Source: Limimonas halophila (GTDB lineage Bacteria; Pseudomonadota; Alphaproteobacteria; Kiloniellales; Rhodovibrionaceae). From it: DNA of 64,000 bases. Below are positions 8,178-17,389 of this stretch, one piece after another. Below the pieces are notes generated by a model, which ran no database searches, had not been told where the DNA came from, and was given only the letters and a program-made list of their open reading frames with translations. Position numbers and translations under genes: made by a program. Where the stretch lies: contig NZ_FNCE01000001.1 of NCBI RefSeq assembly GCF_900100655.1, positions 186,001 to 250,000 on the forward strand, written 5' to 3'. Every line of letters begins with the position of its first letter. Positions within the stretch are counted from its first letter, which is position 1.

Positions 8178-8678
8178 GTGACGAACGGGACGATCGTGCG
8201 GGAACGGCCCGAGGATGGGCCGGTGATCGACGAGCTGGTGGCGCGGAGCTTCGGGCCGGAGCGCACGCGCAAGACGGTCTACCGCCTGCGCGAGGGCGTC
8301 CCCCCGGTGCCCGAGTTGTGCTTCGTCGTCGTCGGGGAAGATGACGCGGTGCATGCGGCCATCCGCTACTGGCCGGTGTTGATCGAGGCAACGCCCGCCA
8401 TCCTGCTCGGCCCGCTGGCCGTCCAGCCGGAGATGCGCGGGCAGGGCATGGGCCGCCGACTCGTCCAACACAGCCTGGACGCGGCGCGCGGCCACGGGCA
8501 CCGCATCTGCCTCGTCGTCGGCGATCCGCGCTACTATCGCCCCTACGGTTTCCAGCTCGCCAACCCGCTCGGCCTCATCTTGCCCGGGCCCGTCGACCCG
8601 CGCCGCTTCCAGGCGGCGGCCCTGGTCCCCGGCGCGCTGCAAGGCGTGCGCGGCTGGGTGAAGCGAGCGGCCGCTTAA
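8178..8678 (+). CDS. GNAT N-acetyltransferase (YhbS-like)
   Basis: 166 residues with a GTG start after GGGGGCGAG. The acetyl-CoA binding motif A is clear (LGPLAVQPEMRGQGMGRRLV: V-x-P-x-x-R-G-x-G-x-G), followed by GHGHRICLVVGDPRYYRPYGF, which typifies the YhbS/COG3153 subgroup. Substrate unknown. No operon partner; it follows lysR on the same strand after 70 nt. Confidence 0.88.
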   Translation: MTNGTIVRERPEDGPVIDELVARSFGPERTRKTVYRLREGVPPVPELCFVVVGEDDAVHAAIRYWPVLIEATPAILLGPLAVQPEMRGQGMGRRLVQHSLDAARGHGHRICLVVGDPRYYRPYGFQLANPLGLILPGPVDPRRFQAAALVPGALQGVRGWVKRAAA

Positions 8679-8830
8679 CCCCATCAATTGGCCATAAATG
8701 GGGGCACCCCCCGGCGCCAGGCCCTTCTCGCCGGCACAGGGGGGCGTCGAACGCGTCAGCGGTCTATACGCGCGCTCAGTGCGCGGCACCGACGGGCAGC
8801 TCCGATTTATCGGCAGCGTCTTGTTCGGGT

Positions 8831-8867
8831 TCTTTCTCCCCAGGGGAGAAAGACAGAATGAGGCCAT
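8831..8867 (-). repeat. intergenic hairpin repeat, type TTCTTTCTCC (copy a)
   Basis: TCTTTCTCCCC (8831-8841) and GGGGAGAAAGA (8843-8853) form a perfect 11-bp stem around a single base, followed by the asymmetric tail CAGAATGAGGCCAT. The same hairpin plus tail recurs at 26051, 28415 and 58254; copies a and d share one orientation and b and c the other. Confidence 0.8.
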
Positions 8868-8892
8868 GCCTGCCGCGGTTTGAGCCAAGGCG

Positions 8893-9405
8893 TTACGCCG
8901 CCAACTGAACGATCCCGCCGTTGAGCGTGGCGGCGTAGAGCACCCAGAGCTGGTAGGGCACCAGCAGCCACGCCGCCGTGCGCGAAACGCGCGAGAACGC
9001 GACGATCGTGGCCGCGATCGCCAGGGCCAGCGCCAGGATCACGACGAACCCGCCCGCGATCCAGCCGAAACCGAAGAAGACGTAGGACCACGCCGCGTTC
9101 AGCGCCAGCTGGACGCCGAAGATCGCCAGCGGCCAGTGCGACAGGCGCGGCGCCGCCCGCCAGGCCAGCCACGCCGCGACCGCCATGAGCACGTAGAGGA
9201 TCGTCCACACGATCGGAAAGGCGATGTCCGGCGGCGTCCACGCCGGCTTCGGCAGGGCCTGGTACCAGCCCTCGACGGCCGGGCGCGTCACCACGCTGGC
9301 CGACCACTCCACGCCCACGCAGATCGCCAGGAAGAGCAGCAGCACCCCGGCCTGCACGGCCGCGCCGGGGCGCGCGGGGGCGGTTTGCGTCGCGGTCGCG
9401 GTCAT
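8893..9405 (-). CDS. tspO: TspO/MBR family tryptophan-rich sensory protein
   Basis: 170 residues, five predicted membrane helices. TspO hallmarks: WYQALPKPAWTPP in the first loop, LNAAWSYVFFGFGW in TM3, and LVPYQLWVLYAATLNG in TM5. TspO proteins bind porphyrins and sterol-like ligands; in Rhodobacter TspO modulates tetrapyrrole and photosynthesis gene expression. The ATG overlaps the stop of the upstream amidotransferase-like gene (ATGA), so it is translationally coupled to the MoxR-DUF58-DUF4159 operon. Confidence 0.93.
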   Translation of the reverse strand: MTATATQTAPARPGAAVQAGVLLLFLAICVGVEWSASVVTRPAVEGWYQALPKPAWTPPDIAFPIVWTILYVLMAVAAWLAWRAAPRLSHWPLAIFGVQLALNAAWSYVFFGFGWIAGGFVVILALALAIAATIVAFSRVSRTAAWLLVPYQLWVLYAATLNGGIVQLAA

Positions 9406-11483
9406 CGTCCCTCCCGGTACCAGGCGGCCAGCATCAGCGCCGCCAGCAGGATCAGCGCGGCGGCGGCCGGAAGCAAGGGCACCTGGCTGGCGCCCGTCAC
9501 GCGGTGGGCGCCGTTCGCCAGCACGCCCAGCCAGCCCGGCCCGCTGCGCGAGCGATCGGGGTCGACCTTGCGCACACGCGGCACGCCGTCATCCGCCAGA
9601 ACCGCCACGCCGCCGCCGGTCACCTCGATGAGGGGGCGCAAGGGCTCGGCGCTCGGGCGCACGTCGCGGTATTCCAGCGGGCTCGGTGCGCCCACGGCGG
9701 CCATGGCGGTGTGCTCGCCCGCTTCGGCCTCGTGGATGCCGACCTCGTCGATGGGCACGCGCGCGCCGTAGCGGCCGGGGCGTGTGCGGTCCAGCGCCAC
9801 CGAGCGCGTCTCGCCGCCGGGCGTGCGCAGCGTGACGGTCGGGCTTTCCAGGCGCTCCAGCGTGCGCCGAGTCACCGCGAGCGCGTCGCCGTCCCGGCGC
9901 ACACGCAGATCCTCGGCTTCCAGCGCGGGTTCGTTCATCAGCCAGTGCGCCACCCGCCGCATCAGCGGCTGCTGCGGCCCGCCGCCGTCGTAGCCGCGCG
10001 CCCACAGCCAGATCTGGTCGGACAGCAGCTGTGCAACGCGCCCTTCGCCCTGATCTTTCAGGACGAGCAACGGCTGGCCGTCGGGGCGCTGCATGAGGGT
10101 GTTGCCGCTGGCCGTTCGGGTGGGGATGGAGCGGAACCAGCGCCCCCACGTCTTGGCGCCGTCGGTGCCGCTGCCGGGCAGGTCCGCCGTCACCGGGTGG
10201 CGCGCGCCGGTGTCGGTCACCGCCGGCACGAAGGCCGACTCCTGCACCTGCCCGCTGGGCTCGGCCGGCAGCACGGCCCGCAGGGGCGTGCGGTAGAGCG
10301 AGCCGTTGCCGGCGAAGCTCGCCCCGCTCGCCACCAGCAGCGCGCCGCCCTGGCGCACGTAGTCGGCCACGTTGCGCAGGTAGAGGCTCGGCAGCACGCC
10401 GCGCCACGTGTAGCGGTCGAAGACGATGAGATCGAATTCCTCGATCTTCTCCTGGAACAGTTCGCGCGTGGGGAAGGCGATCAGCGACAGCTCGTTGATG
10501 GGCGTCGCGCGCTGCTTGCTCGGCGGGCGCAGAATGGTGAAGTGCACCAGATCCACCGAGGGATCGGCCTTAAGCAGCCGGCGCCAGGCGCGCTCGCCCG
10601 CATGCGGCATGCCGGAGACGAGCAGCACGCGCAGGCGGTCGCGCACGCCGTTGACCGTGACCGCGGCGCGGTTGTTCATGCGCGTCAGCTCGGCGGGGCC
10701 GTCGGCCACCTGCATGGCGACGACGATGCGCCCGCGCCGGTGCACCGGAACCTTCACCCGCGCGTCCTGGCCGACGGGGATCTGCACCGTCTGCTCCGAG
10801 CCGTCGCCGCGCCGGAAGGTGAGGCGCGCGCGCTGCGGCCCGTTTTCGACGCCCAGGTCCTCGACGCGCACCGTCATCTCCACGGATTCCCCGACGATGC
10901 CGTAGCTCGGCGCGTCCTTCACCAGCAGGCGCCGGTCGCCGGCCGCCGGATCGCCCGTCTGCACGAGGTGGACGGGCGCATCCACACCCAGGGCCTCGAC
11001 GCGCTGGGGCACGTCGTGAACCCGGCCGTCCCCGACCACGAAGATCCCGCCCAGGCGGCTGCGCGGCACCGTCCGCAGCGCGCGTTCGATGTCGGCGATG
11101 AGCGTCGTGCCGTCGGTGGGCGGGCCGGTCTCGGGCGCCCCGCCGCGCACCACCTGGGTCTCGGTGTTGTCCAGCCCGTCCAGCCGCGTCTTGAGGGCGT
11201 CGACGGTCTCGCGCGTCCGCGCCCGCCGGTCGCCGACGCCCTGGCTCGCGCTCTCGTCCACGGCGATCAGGGCAATGTCGGCCAGCGGATCGCGCTCTTC
11301 CTGCACCAGGGTCGGGTTCGCCAGCACGCCCAGGCCCCCGACCACCGCCAGCGCACGCCAGCCCCAGCCGCGCGCCCGCCGCCAGGCCGCCAGCGCCAGG
11401 ATCAGCGCCGCCGCGACCGCGAGCGCGATCAGCACCCACGCGGGGACGAGCGGCGACCAGGTGACGGCGACGGTCGCGTTCAT
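9402..11483 (-). CDS. membrane-anchored glutamine-amidotransferase-like protein of the MoxR/DUF58/DUF4159 operon
   Basis: 693 residues. Two N-terminal membrane segments flank a short basic loop (residues ~10-60), then a vWA-like region opening with IALIAVDESASQGVGDR, a beta-rich domain, and a class I amidotransferase-like domain around residues 340-460 (FDLIVFDRYTWRGVLPSLYL, ADYVRQGGALLVASG). There is a C-terminal membrane helix near 665-685. The catalytic Cys of true amidotransferases is not evident. It overlaps the DUF4159 gene upstream by 4 nt and tspO downstream by 4 nt. Probably acts with the MoxR ATPase in envelope maintenance; function not established. Confidence 0.75.
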   Translation of the reverse strand: MNATVAVTWSPLVPAWVLIALAVAAALILALAAWRRARGWGWRALAVVGGLGVLANPTLVQEERDPLADIALIAVDESASQGVGDRRARTRETVDALKTRLDGLDNTETQVVRGGAPETGPPTDGTTLIADIERALRTVPRSRLGGIFVVGDGRVHDVPQRVEALGVDAPVHLVQTGDPAAGDRRLLVKDAPSYGIVGESVEMTVRVEDLGVENGPQRARLTFRRGDGSEQTVQIPVGQDARVKVPVHRRGRIVVAMQVADGPAELTRMNNRAAVTVNGVRDRLRVLLVSGMPHAGERAWRRLLKADPSVDLVHFTILRPPSKQRATPINELSLIAFPTRELFQEKIEEFDLIVFDRYTWRGVLPSLYLRNVADYVRQGGALLVASGASFAGNGSLYRTPLRAVLPAEPSGQVQESAFVPAVTDTGARHPVTADLPGSGTDGAKTWGRWFRSIPTRTASGNTLMQRPDGQPLLVLKDQGEGRVAQLLSDQIWLWARGYDGGGPQQPLMRRVAHWLMNEPALEAEDLRVRRDGDALAVTRRTLERLESPTVTLRTPGGETRSVALDRTRPGRYGARVPIDEVGIHEAEAGEHTAMAAVGAPSPLEYRDVRPSAEPLRPLIEVTGGGVAVLADDGVPRVRKVDPDRSRSGPGWLGVLANGAHRVTGASQVPLLPAAAALILLAALMLAAWYREGR

Positions 11484-14230
11484 TGGCCCAGCCGCTCCAG
11501 GATCGCGGGGACGTGCACCTGATCCGCCTTGTAGGTGCCGGTGAGCGCGTACATCACGAGGTTCACCCCCACGCGGTAGGCCATTTCGCGCTGGCGCGCA
11601 CCGCCGGGTGCGACGGCGTGCAGGTGGTTGCCCTGCTCATCCACGGCCCAGGCGCCGGCCCAGTCGTTGGCGCCGATGATGACCGAGGCGACCTCGTCGC
11701 CCGTTCGGCCCGTGTCCTCCACCCAGACCTCGCCGCCGGTCGTGCGGCCGGGGAAGGTTTCCAGCAGGTAGAAGGTCTTGGTCAGCACGTGATCCGCGCC
11801 CACGGGCTGGAGCGGCGGGATGGGCACCTCGGCCGTCAGGCGCTGAAGCGCCCGGCTGGCAGGCGAGCCGTCGCCGAAGGCCTCGCCGGCGCCCGGCGCG
11901 CGCAGGTCGATGACGAGCGTGCCGCCGCTGCGCAGGAATCGCGTCAGGTTTTCCGCGGCGCGGGCGGACAGCGCCGGCTGGTCCGGCGTGATCGCCCAGT
12001 ACAGCATGGGGAAGACCTCGAGCGGGTCGCTCGCCGGGTCGGCGGCCATGGGATCGGCGGGCTCCACCGAGGTGCGGCGCGTGAGTACCCCGGAGAGCGC
12101 CGCCAGCCCCGCGCGGGTCGTGCGATCGACGCTGGTGACTCCGGTTTCGAGATAGGCCAGCCGCGTCGACAGTGCCGCCTTGCGCGCGAAGGCTTCACTG
12201 CCGTCGGTCTGCGCCCGCACCTCCGGGGCCAGCGCCAGGGCCGGGAGCACGACCGCGAGCGCGACCACGGCCGTGGCCATACGCCGTCCGCGCAAGAGCC
12301 CGCGCAGCGCCAGGGCGATCAGCACGTCGACGAGCCACAGCCCCAGCGCCGCCGCCAACAGCCACGGCCCGATGCGGGTCTCCGGCCGGCCGTCCGGCCC
12401 CTGCACGACCACGCCGCGCGGCAACTCGGTCAGCCGCGTCAGCTCCGCGACCCGCGGGCCCAGGTTGTGCGCGCGCCGCTCGCCGCCGCGTCCGTACAGG
12501 CCCGGCGGATGCGCGGGGCTGATCGGCGGGCTTGCGTCCGGATCGGCGGGCAGGGCGCGCGCGGCGCCGCCGGCCGGGACGAGTTCGCCGAAGCCGTCGA
12601 GCAGCTGTGCTGGGGGCAGCGGCCGCTCGGCCGTGCTTCCCAGGCCGGCGCCGAGCTGTGTCAGCCGCCGCAGGATGCGCACGTAGGTTCCCGACAGCGG
12701 CAGATCGGACCACGACGCGTCGGCCGTGGTATGGACCAGCACCACCCAGCCGTCCCCGCGCCGCGCGCCCGTGACCAGCGGCGTGCCGTCCCCGAGCCGC
12801 GCCCAGGTGCGCGCGTCCAGCTCCGGCCCCGGCTGGGCGAGCACCTGCTTGTGCACGCGCACCTCCCCGGGCACCGGCAGGCCCGCCAGCGGGCCGGCGT
12901 CCGGGAAGGCGCCGATGCGTGCCGGTTCCTCCCAGCTCATGGCGCCGCCCAGGGCGCGCCCGCCGCGCCGCAGCGCCACCGGCAGCAGCGGCGATCCCGC
13001 CTCGCGCATGGCCTGGCCCTCGGCGAGCGCCGCCGCCATGCGTGGCCCGGCGAAGCGCACCAGCACGCCGCCGCCGCGCACCCAGTTTTCCAGCGTGCCG
13101 CGCCGCGCCTGCGGGATGCGGCCGCGGTCCGGCAGCATCAGCACGCTGAGCTCGCGGTCCATGAGATCGCCCACGGGCCCGCGCGCGATTTCGGCGAAGG
13201 GGCTCACGGCGCGGGCGAGGTAGTAGCCGGGCGACAGCAGCGGGCGGCCCTCCTCCCCGGTCTGGGCAAGCCCCACGCGCCGGCGCGTCCAGCGCCCGTC
13301 GAGCAGCGCCACGGCCCCGGGGTGCGACGCCTCGGCGATGCGGACACGGGCCACCCGGTTGCGCAGCGTCAGGGGCATGTCGAAGGCGGCCGAGGTTGCC
13401 ATCTCGCCCTCGGCGAAGGTGGCCGTCGCGGTGCCGATGACGCGGCCCTCAGCGTCGGCGGCGTGGACGGTGCGCGTTTGCGCCGGCCCGGCGTCGGCGC
13501 GGCGCAGGCGAACCGTCAGCTCGGGCGTCGCGGGGTCGGGCGGCAGCACGACCTGCGCCGTGTTCCGCGCCGCCGGCTGCACCACGGTCAGCCGGCCCAG
13601 GCGTTGCAGGCGGCGGGCCAGCGGCTCGGCCCCCGACGCGGCGAGGCCGTCGTTGAACCACACCGCGGCGGCGGAGCCGTTGACGTCCATGCCGTCCACG
13701 GCTTCGGCGGCCGCCTCCAGATCGCGCGGCCAGGGCTGCGGGGTCAGGGCGTTCACGCGCTCGCGCGCGGCGTCCACGGTGAGCGGGCGCGTCGGTTCGG
13801 GGCCGCCGTTCGGGCGGTCCGGGGCGGTGGTCATCAGGACCACGCGCTTGTCGGCCCGCGCGGCGCGGTCCAGCCACGCCTGCATGCTGCGCTGCGTCTG
13901 TGTCCAGGTGGCCCCGGCGGCCCAGCCGTCGTCCACGACCATCACCAGGGGGCCGCTGCCGGGGATCGTCGCGGCCGGATGAACGACCGGCCCCGCCAGC
14001 CCGGTGATGAGCAGCGCGGCGATCAGCAGGCGCAGCGCCAGCAGCCACCAGGGCGTGCGCGCCGCCGTTTCCTCGCGCGGCGTCAGCCCCAGAAGCAGGC
14101 GCACGGCGGGAAAGCGCACGCGCTGCGCGGCGGGCGGCGTGGCGCGCAGCAGCCACCACAGCGCGGGCAGGACGGCCAGCGCCACGAGCACCCAGGGATT
14201 GGCGAAGGCGAATGCGCCCAGGCTCCACAT
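11480..14230 (-). CDS. BatA-like / DUF4159 membrane protein
   Basis: 916 residues. The N-terminal aerotolerance-regulator-type region has two membrane helices (FANPWVLVALAVLPALWWLL and the TPWWLLALRLLIAALLITGLAG segment), then a vWA-like domain (VMVVDDGWAAG). The middle is a long beta-rich region. Membrane helices sit at ~640-690, and the C-terminal ~210 residues match the DUF4159 pattern (FPMLYWAITPDQPALSARAAENLTRFLRSGG, then RVGVNLVMYALTGTYKADQVHVP). Part of the MoxR-DUF58-DUF4159 operon common in alphaproteobacteria; overlaps the downstream gene by 4 nt. Confidence 0.85.
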   Translation of the reverse strand: MWSLGAFAFANPWVLVALAVLPALWWLLRATPPAAQRVRFPAVRLLLGLTPREETAARTPWWLLALRLLIAALLITGLAGPVVHPAATIPGSGPLVMVVDDGWAAGATWTQTQRSMQAWLDRAARADKRVVLMTTAPDRPNGGPEPTRPLTVDAARERVNALTPQPWPRDLEAAAEAVDGMDVNGSAAAVWFNDGLAASGAEPLARRLQRLGRLTVVQPAARNTAQVVLPPDPATPELTVRLRRADAGPAQTRTVHAADAEGRVIGTATATFAEGEMATSAAFDMPLTLRNRVARVRIAEASHPGAVALLDGRWTRRRVGLAQTGEEGRPLLSPGYYLARAVSPFAEIARGPVGDLMDRELSVLMLPDRGRIPQARRGTLENWVRGGGVLVRFAGPRMAAALAEGQAMREAGSPLLPVALRRGGRALGGAMSWEEPARIGAFPDAGPLAGLPVPGEVRVHKQVLAQPGPELDARTWARLGDGTPLVTGARRGDGWVVLVHTTADASWSDLPLSGTYVRILRRLTQLGAGLGSTAERPLPPAQLLDGFGELVPAGGAARALPADPDASPPISPAHPPGLYGRGGERRAHNLGPRVAELTRLTELPRGVVVQGPDGRPETRIGPWLLAAALGLWLVDVLIALALRGLLRGRRMATAVVALAVVLPALALAPEVRAQTDGSEAFARKAALSTRLAYLETGVTSVDRTTRAGLAALSGVLTRRTSVEPADPMAADPASDPLEVFPMLYWAITPDQPALSARAAENLTRFLRSGGTLVIDLRAPGAGEAFGDGSPASRALQRLTAEVPIPPLQPVGADHVLTKTFYLLETFPGRTTGGEVWVEDTGRTGDEVASVIIGANDWAGAWAVDEQGNHLHAVAPGGARQREMAYRVGVNLVMYALTGTYKADQVHVPAILERLGQ

Positions 14231-14236
14231 GCCGCT

Positions 14237-15121
14237 CTACCGTCCCGGTCGCGCCTGCAGCGCGGTGTGCAGCGCCAGCAGGGCGGTTTCGGGCGGGCGG
14301 TCGGTGCGGTGGCGCGTGAACTGCCAGCCCACGCGCTGGGCCGCCGCCGTCAGCCCGTCGCGGTGCGCCGCCATACGCGTGTCGTAGGCCGCCCGCAGCG
14401 TCTCCGCGCGCGGGGCGAGCCAGCTGCCCTCGCCCTCCAGCCCCTGGAAGCGCACGCGCCCCCGGTAGGGCAGGTCCTCCTCCGCCGGGTCCAGCACCTG
14501 CACGAGGTGGCCGCCCACCGCGCGCCCGGCGAAGGCGCGCACGCGCTCCAGCACCGCTTCGGGCTCGGCCAGGAAGTCGCCCACCAGGACCACCTGGCCG
14601 TAGCGGGGCACGCCGCCCGGCTCCGGCAGGTCGTCCGTGGCGCCGCCGCGCTCCAGCATCAGCGCCATGCGCGCCAGCGTGCCCTGGTCGGCGCTGGGCG
14701 CCGCGCCCGTTCCCAGCAGGCTGACGCGTTCGCCGGCGCGGATCATCAGGCTCATCAGGGCGAGAACCAGCAGCTCGGCGCGCTCGCGTTTGGTCGGCAG
14801 GGTCTCGCGCGAGCGCCAGGCCATCGACGGCGAGCCGTCGCGCCACAGCCACACCGACTGCGCCGCCTCCCACTCCGTCTGGCGCACGAACAGCCGGTCG
14901 CTGCGCGCCGAGCGGCGCCAGTCGATGCTCGCCGCCGGGTCGCCGGCGGTGTATTCGCGGTACTGCCAGAAGGTTTCGCCCGGTCCCACACGGCGGCGGC
15001 CGTGCACGCCCTGCGCCACGGTCGCGGCCACGCGCTCGGCCGCCAGCAGCAGCGGCGGCAGGCCGGTTGCCGCGCGCTCGGCGCGCTGGCGCGGGGTTCG
15101 GGGCGGGCCGGCGTCCCTCAT
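14237..15121 (-). CDS. DUF58 domain-containing protein
   Basis: 294 residues. It carries the DUF58 signature (YTAGDPAASIDWRRSARSDR then LFVRQTEWE), followed by a vWA-like domain with a degenerate MIDAS start (WRDGSPSMAWRS). DUF58 proteins are usual partners of MoxR AAA+ ATPases. Soluble by sequence. Overlaps the moxR stop by 4 nt and precedes the DUF4159 gene by 6 nt. Confidence 0.9.
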   Translation of the reverse strand: MRDAGPPRTPRQRAERAATGLPPLLLAAERVAATVAQGVHGRRRVGPGETFWQYREYTAGDPAASIDWRRSARSDRLFVRQTEWEAAQSVWLWRDGSPSMAWRSRETLPTKRERAELLVLALMSLMIRAGERVSLLGTGAAPSADQGTLARMALMLERGGATDDLPEPGGVPRYGQVVLVGDFLAEPEAVLERVRAFAGRAVGGHLVQVLDPAEEDLPYRGRVRFQGLEGEGSWLAPRAETLRAAYDTRMAAHRDGLTAAAQRVGWQFTRHRTDRPPETALLALHTALQARPGR

Positions 15122-16125
15122 TGCAGCGGCTGGGTCAGCGCCGCGATGACGTCGTCCACGCTGCCGCCCTCGGCGCGCGCGGCGAAGGTGAGCGCCATGC
15201 GGTGCCGCAGCACGGGCGGCGCCAGCGCCACCACGTCGTCGATCGAGGGCGCGGCACGTCCCTCCATCAGCGCCCGGGCGCGCACCCCCAGCATGAGCGC
15301 CTGGCTGGCGCGCGGGCCGGGGCCCCAGGCGACCTGCTCACGCACGATCTCCAGTTCGGTGGTTTCCGGCCGCCCCGCGCGCACGAGGTCGAGGATCGCC
15401 CGCACCACCTGATCGCCCACGGGCACGCGGCGCACCAGCCGCTGCGCCTGGATGAGCTGCGTGGGCGTCATCACCGGTTCGGGCGCCTCCTCGTCCGGCC
15501 CGGTGGTGGCGAGCAGCATGCGCCGCTCGGCCTCGCGGTCCGGGTAGCCGACGTCGATCTCCATGAAGAAGCGGTCGAGCTGCGCCTCGGGCAGCGGGTA
15601 GGTGCCCTCCTGTTCCAGCGGGTTCTGCGTGGCGAGCACGTGGAAAGGCTCGGGCAGCGGATGGGCGTGCCCGCCCACGGTGACGCTGTGCTCCTGCATG
15701 GCCTGCAGCAGGGCCGACTGCGTGCGCGGGCTGGCGCGGTTGATCTCGTCCGCCATGAGGAGCTGCGCGAACACCGGCCCCGGCACGAAGCGGAAGGAGC
15801 GGTGGCCGTGCTCGTCCTCCTCCAGCACCTCGGAGCCCAGGATGTCGGCCGGCATGAGGTCGGGTGTGCACTGCACACGCCGGTCGTCCATGTCGAAGAC
15901 CGTGCCAAGCGTGTGCACGAGCCGGGTTTTCGCCAGCCCCGGCACGCCGATGAAAAGCCCGTGTCCGCTGCACAGCAGCGTGATCAGGGTTTGATCCACG
16001 ACGGCTTCCTGCCCGAAAATCACCCGGGCAACGGCCTGACGCGCGGCCTTGAGGCGCTCGCCCAGCGCCTCAACTTCCCGGGTGAAGGCGGCGGTGTCTG
16101 CGGGAGCATCCGGCGGGGAAGCCAC
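15118..16125 (-). CDS. MoxR-family AAA+ ATPase
   Basis: 335 residues from the GTG at 16125, chosen because an AAGGAG site sits 9 nt upstream and because longer frames (up to 16710) run antisense through the DUF1285 gene. Walker A is GVPGLAKT, Walker B is LLMADEINRASP, and there are a sensor-1 LATQNPLEQEGTYPLPEAQLDRF block and C-terminal lid helices. MoxR ATPases act as chaperones assembling vWA/DUF58 partners. It heads the five-gene operon that ends in tspO and is divergent from the DUF1285 gene. Confidence 0.92.
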   Translation of the reverse strand: MASPPDAPADTAAFTREVEALGERLKAARQAVARVIFGQEAVVDQTLITLLCSGHGLFIGVPGLAKTRLVHTLGTVFDMDDRRVQCTPDLMPADILGSEVLEEDEHGHRSFRFVPGPVFAQLLMADEINRASPRTQSALLQAMQEHSVTVGGHAHPLPEPFHVLATQNPLEQEGTYPLPEAQLDRFFMEIDVGYPDREAERRMLLATTGPDEEAPEPVMTPTQLIQAQRLVRRVPVGDQVVRAILDLVRAGRPETTELEIVREQVAWGPGPRASQALMLGVRARALMEGRAAPSIDDVVALAPPVLRHRMALTFAARAEGGSVDDVIAALTQPLQ

Positions 16126-16197
16126 GGGCGCCGTCTCCTTGCTGGTCACGGAAGGCAGGAACGCATGCAGGTCCCTGGTCGAAGGCAGAGAATAAGC

Positions 16198-16740
16198 GTG
16201 CGCGCCCCGGCTGACGAGGGGGCTGCCGCGAGCAACCGCGAGGGGGTTCCGTCGCCCGCCAGCCTCATCGGGACGGGCGAAATCTACATCGCGCGCGACG
16301 GAACCTGGTACCATGAAGGCCGGCCGTTCAAACGAACGGACCTGGCGCGGCTCTTCTCGACGATCCTGCGCCGCGAGGCCGACGGCACCTACTGGCTGAA
16401 GACGCCGGTGGAGACGGTGCGCGTGCACGTGGAAGACGCGCCCTTCGTCGTGCAGGAGCTGCAGCGCGAAGACCGCGAGGGCACGCAGGTGCTGAGCTTC
16501 CGCACCAACTTCGGCGACTGGGTGGAGGCCGGACCCGATCACCCGCTGCGCATCGAGGTGGACGCGGAAACCGGCGAACCCGGTCCCTACCTGCGGGTGA
16601 AGGACGGGCTGGACGCGCTGCTGGCGCGCTCGGTCTTCTACCAGCTGGTGGAACTGGCGGAGCCGGCCACGGACGCGGCCGGCAACGAGGTGTACGGCGT
16701 ATGGAGCCACGGCGTGTTTTATCAGCTGGGAACGGCCTGA
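16198..16740 (+). CDS. DUF1285 domain-containing protein
   Basis: 180 residues from the GTG at 16198. The DUF1285 core begins with IGTGEIYIARDGTWYHEGRPF and includes the TYWLKTPVETVRVHVEDAPFVV stretch. A conserved alphaproteobacterial protein of unknown function. Its 3' end overlaps the Nudix gene by about 40 nt, so the two are probably co-translated; divergent from moxR with 72 nt between. Confidence 0.82.
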   Translation: MRAPADEGAAASNREGVPSPASLIGTGEIYIARDGTWYHEGRPFKRTDLARLFSTILRREADGTYWLKTPVETVRVHVEDAPFVVQELQREDREGTQVLSFRTNFGDWVEAGPDHPLRIEVDAETGEPGPYLRVKDGLDALLARSVFYQLVELAEPATDAAGNEVYGVWSHGVFYQLGTA

Positions 16741-17369
16741 CGGCCGCCAACGGCATCTCGCCGCAGGCCGTGGCCGCGTGCCTTCGCGCGCGCGGGCAGC
16801 TGAGCGCGCGCCGGCGCGGGGACGACGACCTGAACCCCGGCCTGCTGGACGGGCTCGCCGCGGCGCGGGACGCCGCCGTGCTGGTGCCGCTGATCTGCCG
16901 GCCGGTCGGACTCCACGTCCTGCTCACCCGGCGCACGGGCCACCTGACGGCGCACGCGGGCCAGATCGCGTTTCCCGGCGGGCGCGTGGACCCGGACGAC
17001 CGCGACTGCGTCACCACGGCCCTGCGCGAGGCCCGGGAGGAGGTGGCGCTCGACCCCGCGGCGGTGGAGGTCGCCGGCTTCCTCGACCCCTACATCACGC
17101 GCAGCGGCTACCGTGTGCGCCCGGTCGTGGGGCTGGTGCGCCCCGACGCCCATGTGCGCGCCAACCCGGACGAGGTGGCCGAGATCTTCGAGGTGCCGCT
17201 GGCGGTCTTCACCGAGCCCGGCACGCGGCGCACCATGGCGCACCCCGAGGCCGGTGCGCAGCGCCGCTACCACGAGTTCCCCTACGGCCCCCACCGCATC
17301 TGGGGCGCCACCGCGGGGATGCTGGTGAACCTGGCCGAGATCCTGGCCGCCGCCGACCCCGGCGCCTAA
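16701..17369 (+). CDS. Nudix CoA pyrophosphatase (YeaB/NudL type)
   Basis: 222 residues if started at the ATG at 16701, which overlaps the DUF1285 stop; a GTG further in (AVAACLRARG) is an alternative. The CoA-family motif LLTRRTGHLTAHAGQIAFPGG precedes the Nudix box GGRVDPDDRDCVTTALREAREEV, which keeps the REAREE catalytic core. It hydrolyses CoA to 4'-phosphopantetheine and 3',5'-ADP. Clustered with the CCA-adding enzyme gene, a common alphaproteobacterial order. Confidence 0.9.
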   Translation: MEPRRVLSAGNGLTAANGISPQAVAACLRARGQLSARRRGDDDLNPGLLDGLAAARDAAVLVPLICRPVGLHVLLTRRTGHLTAHAGQIAFPGGRVDPDDRDCVTTALREAREEVALDPAAVEVAGFLDPYITRSGYRVRPVVGLVRPDAHVRANPDEVAEIFEVPLAVFTEPGTRRTMAHPEAGAQRRYHEFPYGPHRIWGATAGMLVNLAEILAAADPGA

Positions 17370-17389
17370 CCCCGCGTTCGCGAGCCGTC

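Noticed and set aside
8698-8883. 61-codon frame between the GNAT and tspO genes
   Set aside because: It reads through the intergenic hairpin repeat, and similar peptides would arise at each copy of that repeat; no domain.
11483-15412. 1309-codon open frame on the plus strand opposite the DUF58/DUF4159 genes
   Set aside because: Antisense shadow typical of G+C-rich DNA: His/Arg/Gln-rich, no domain, no start site, and it lies opposite genes with clear family signatures.
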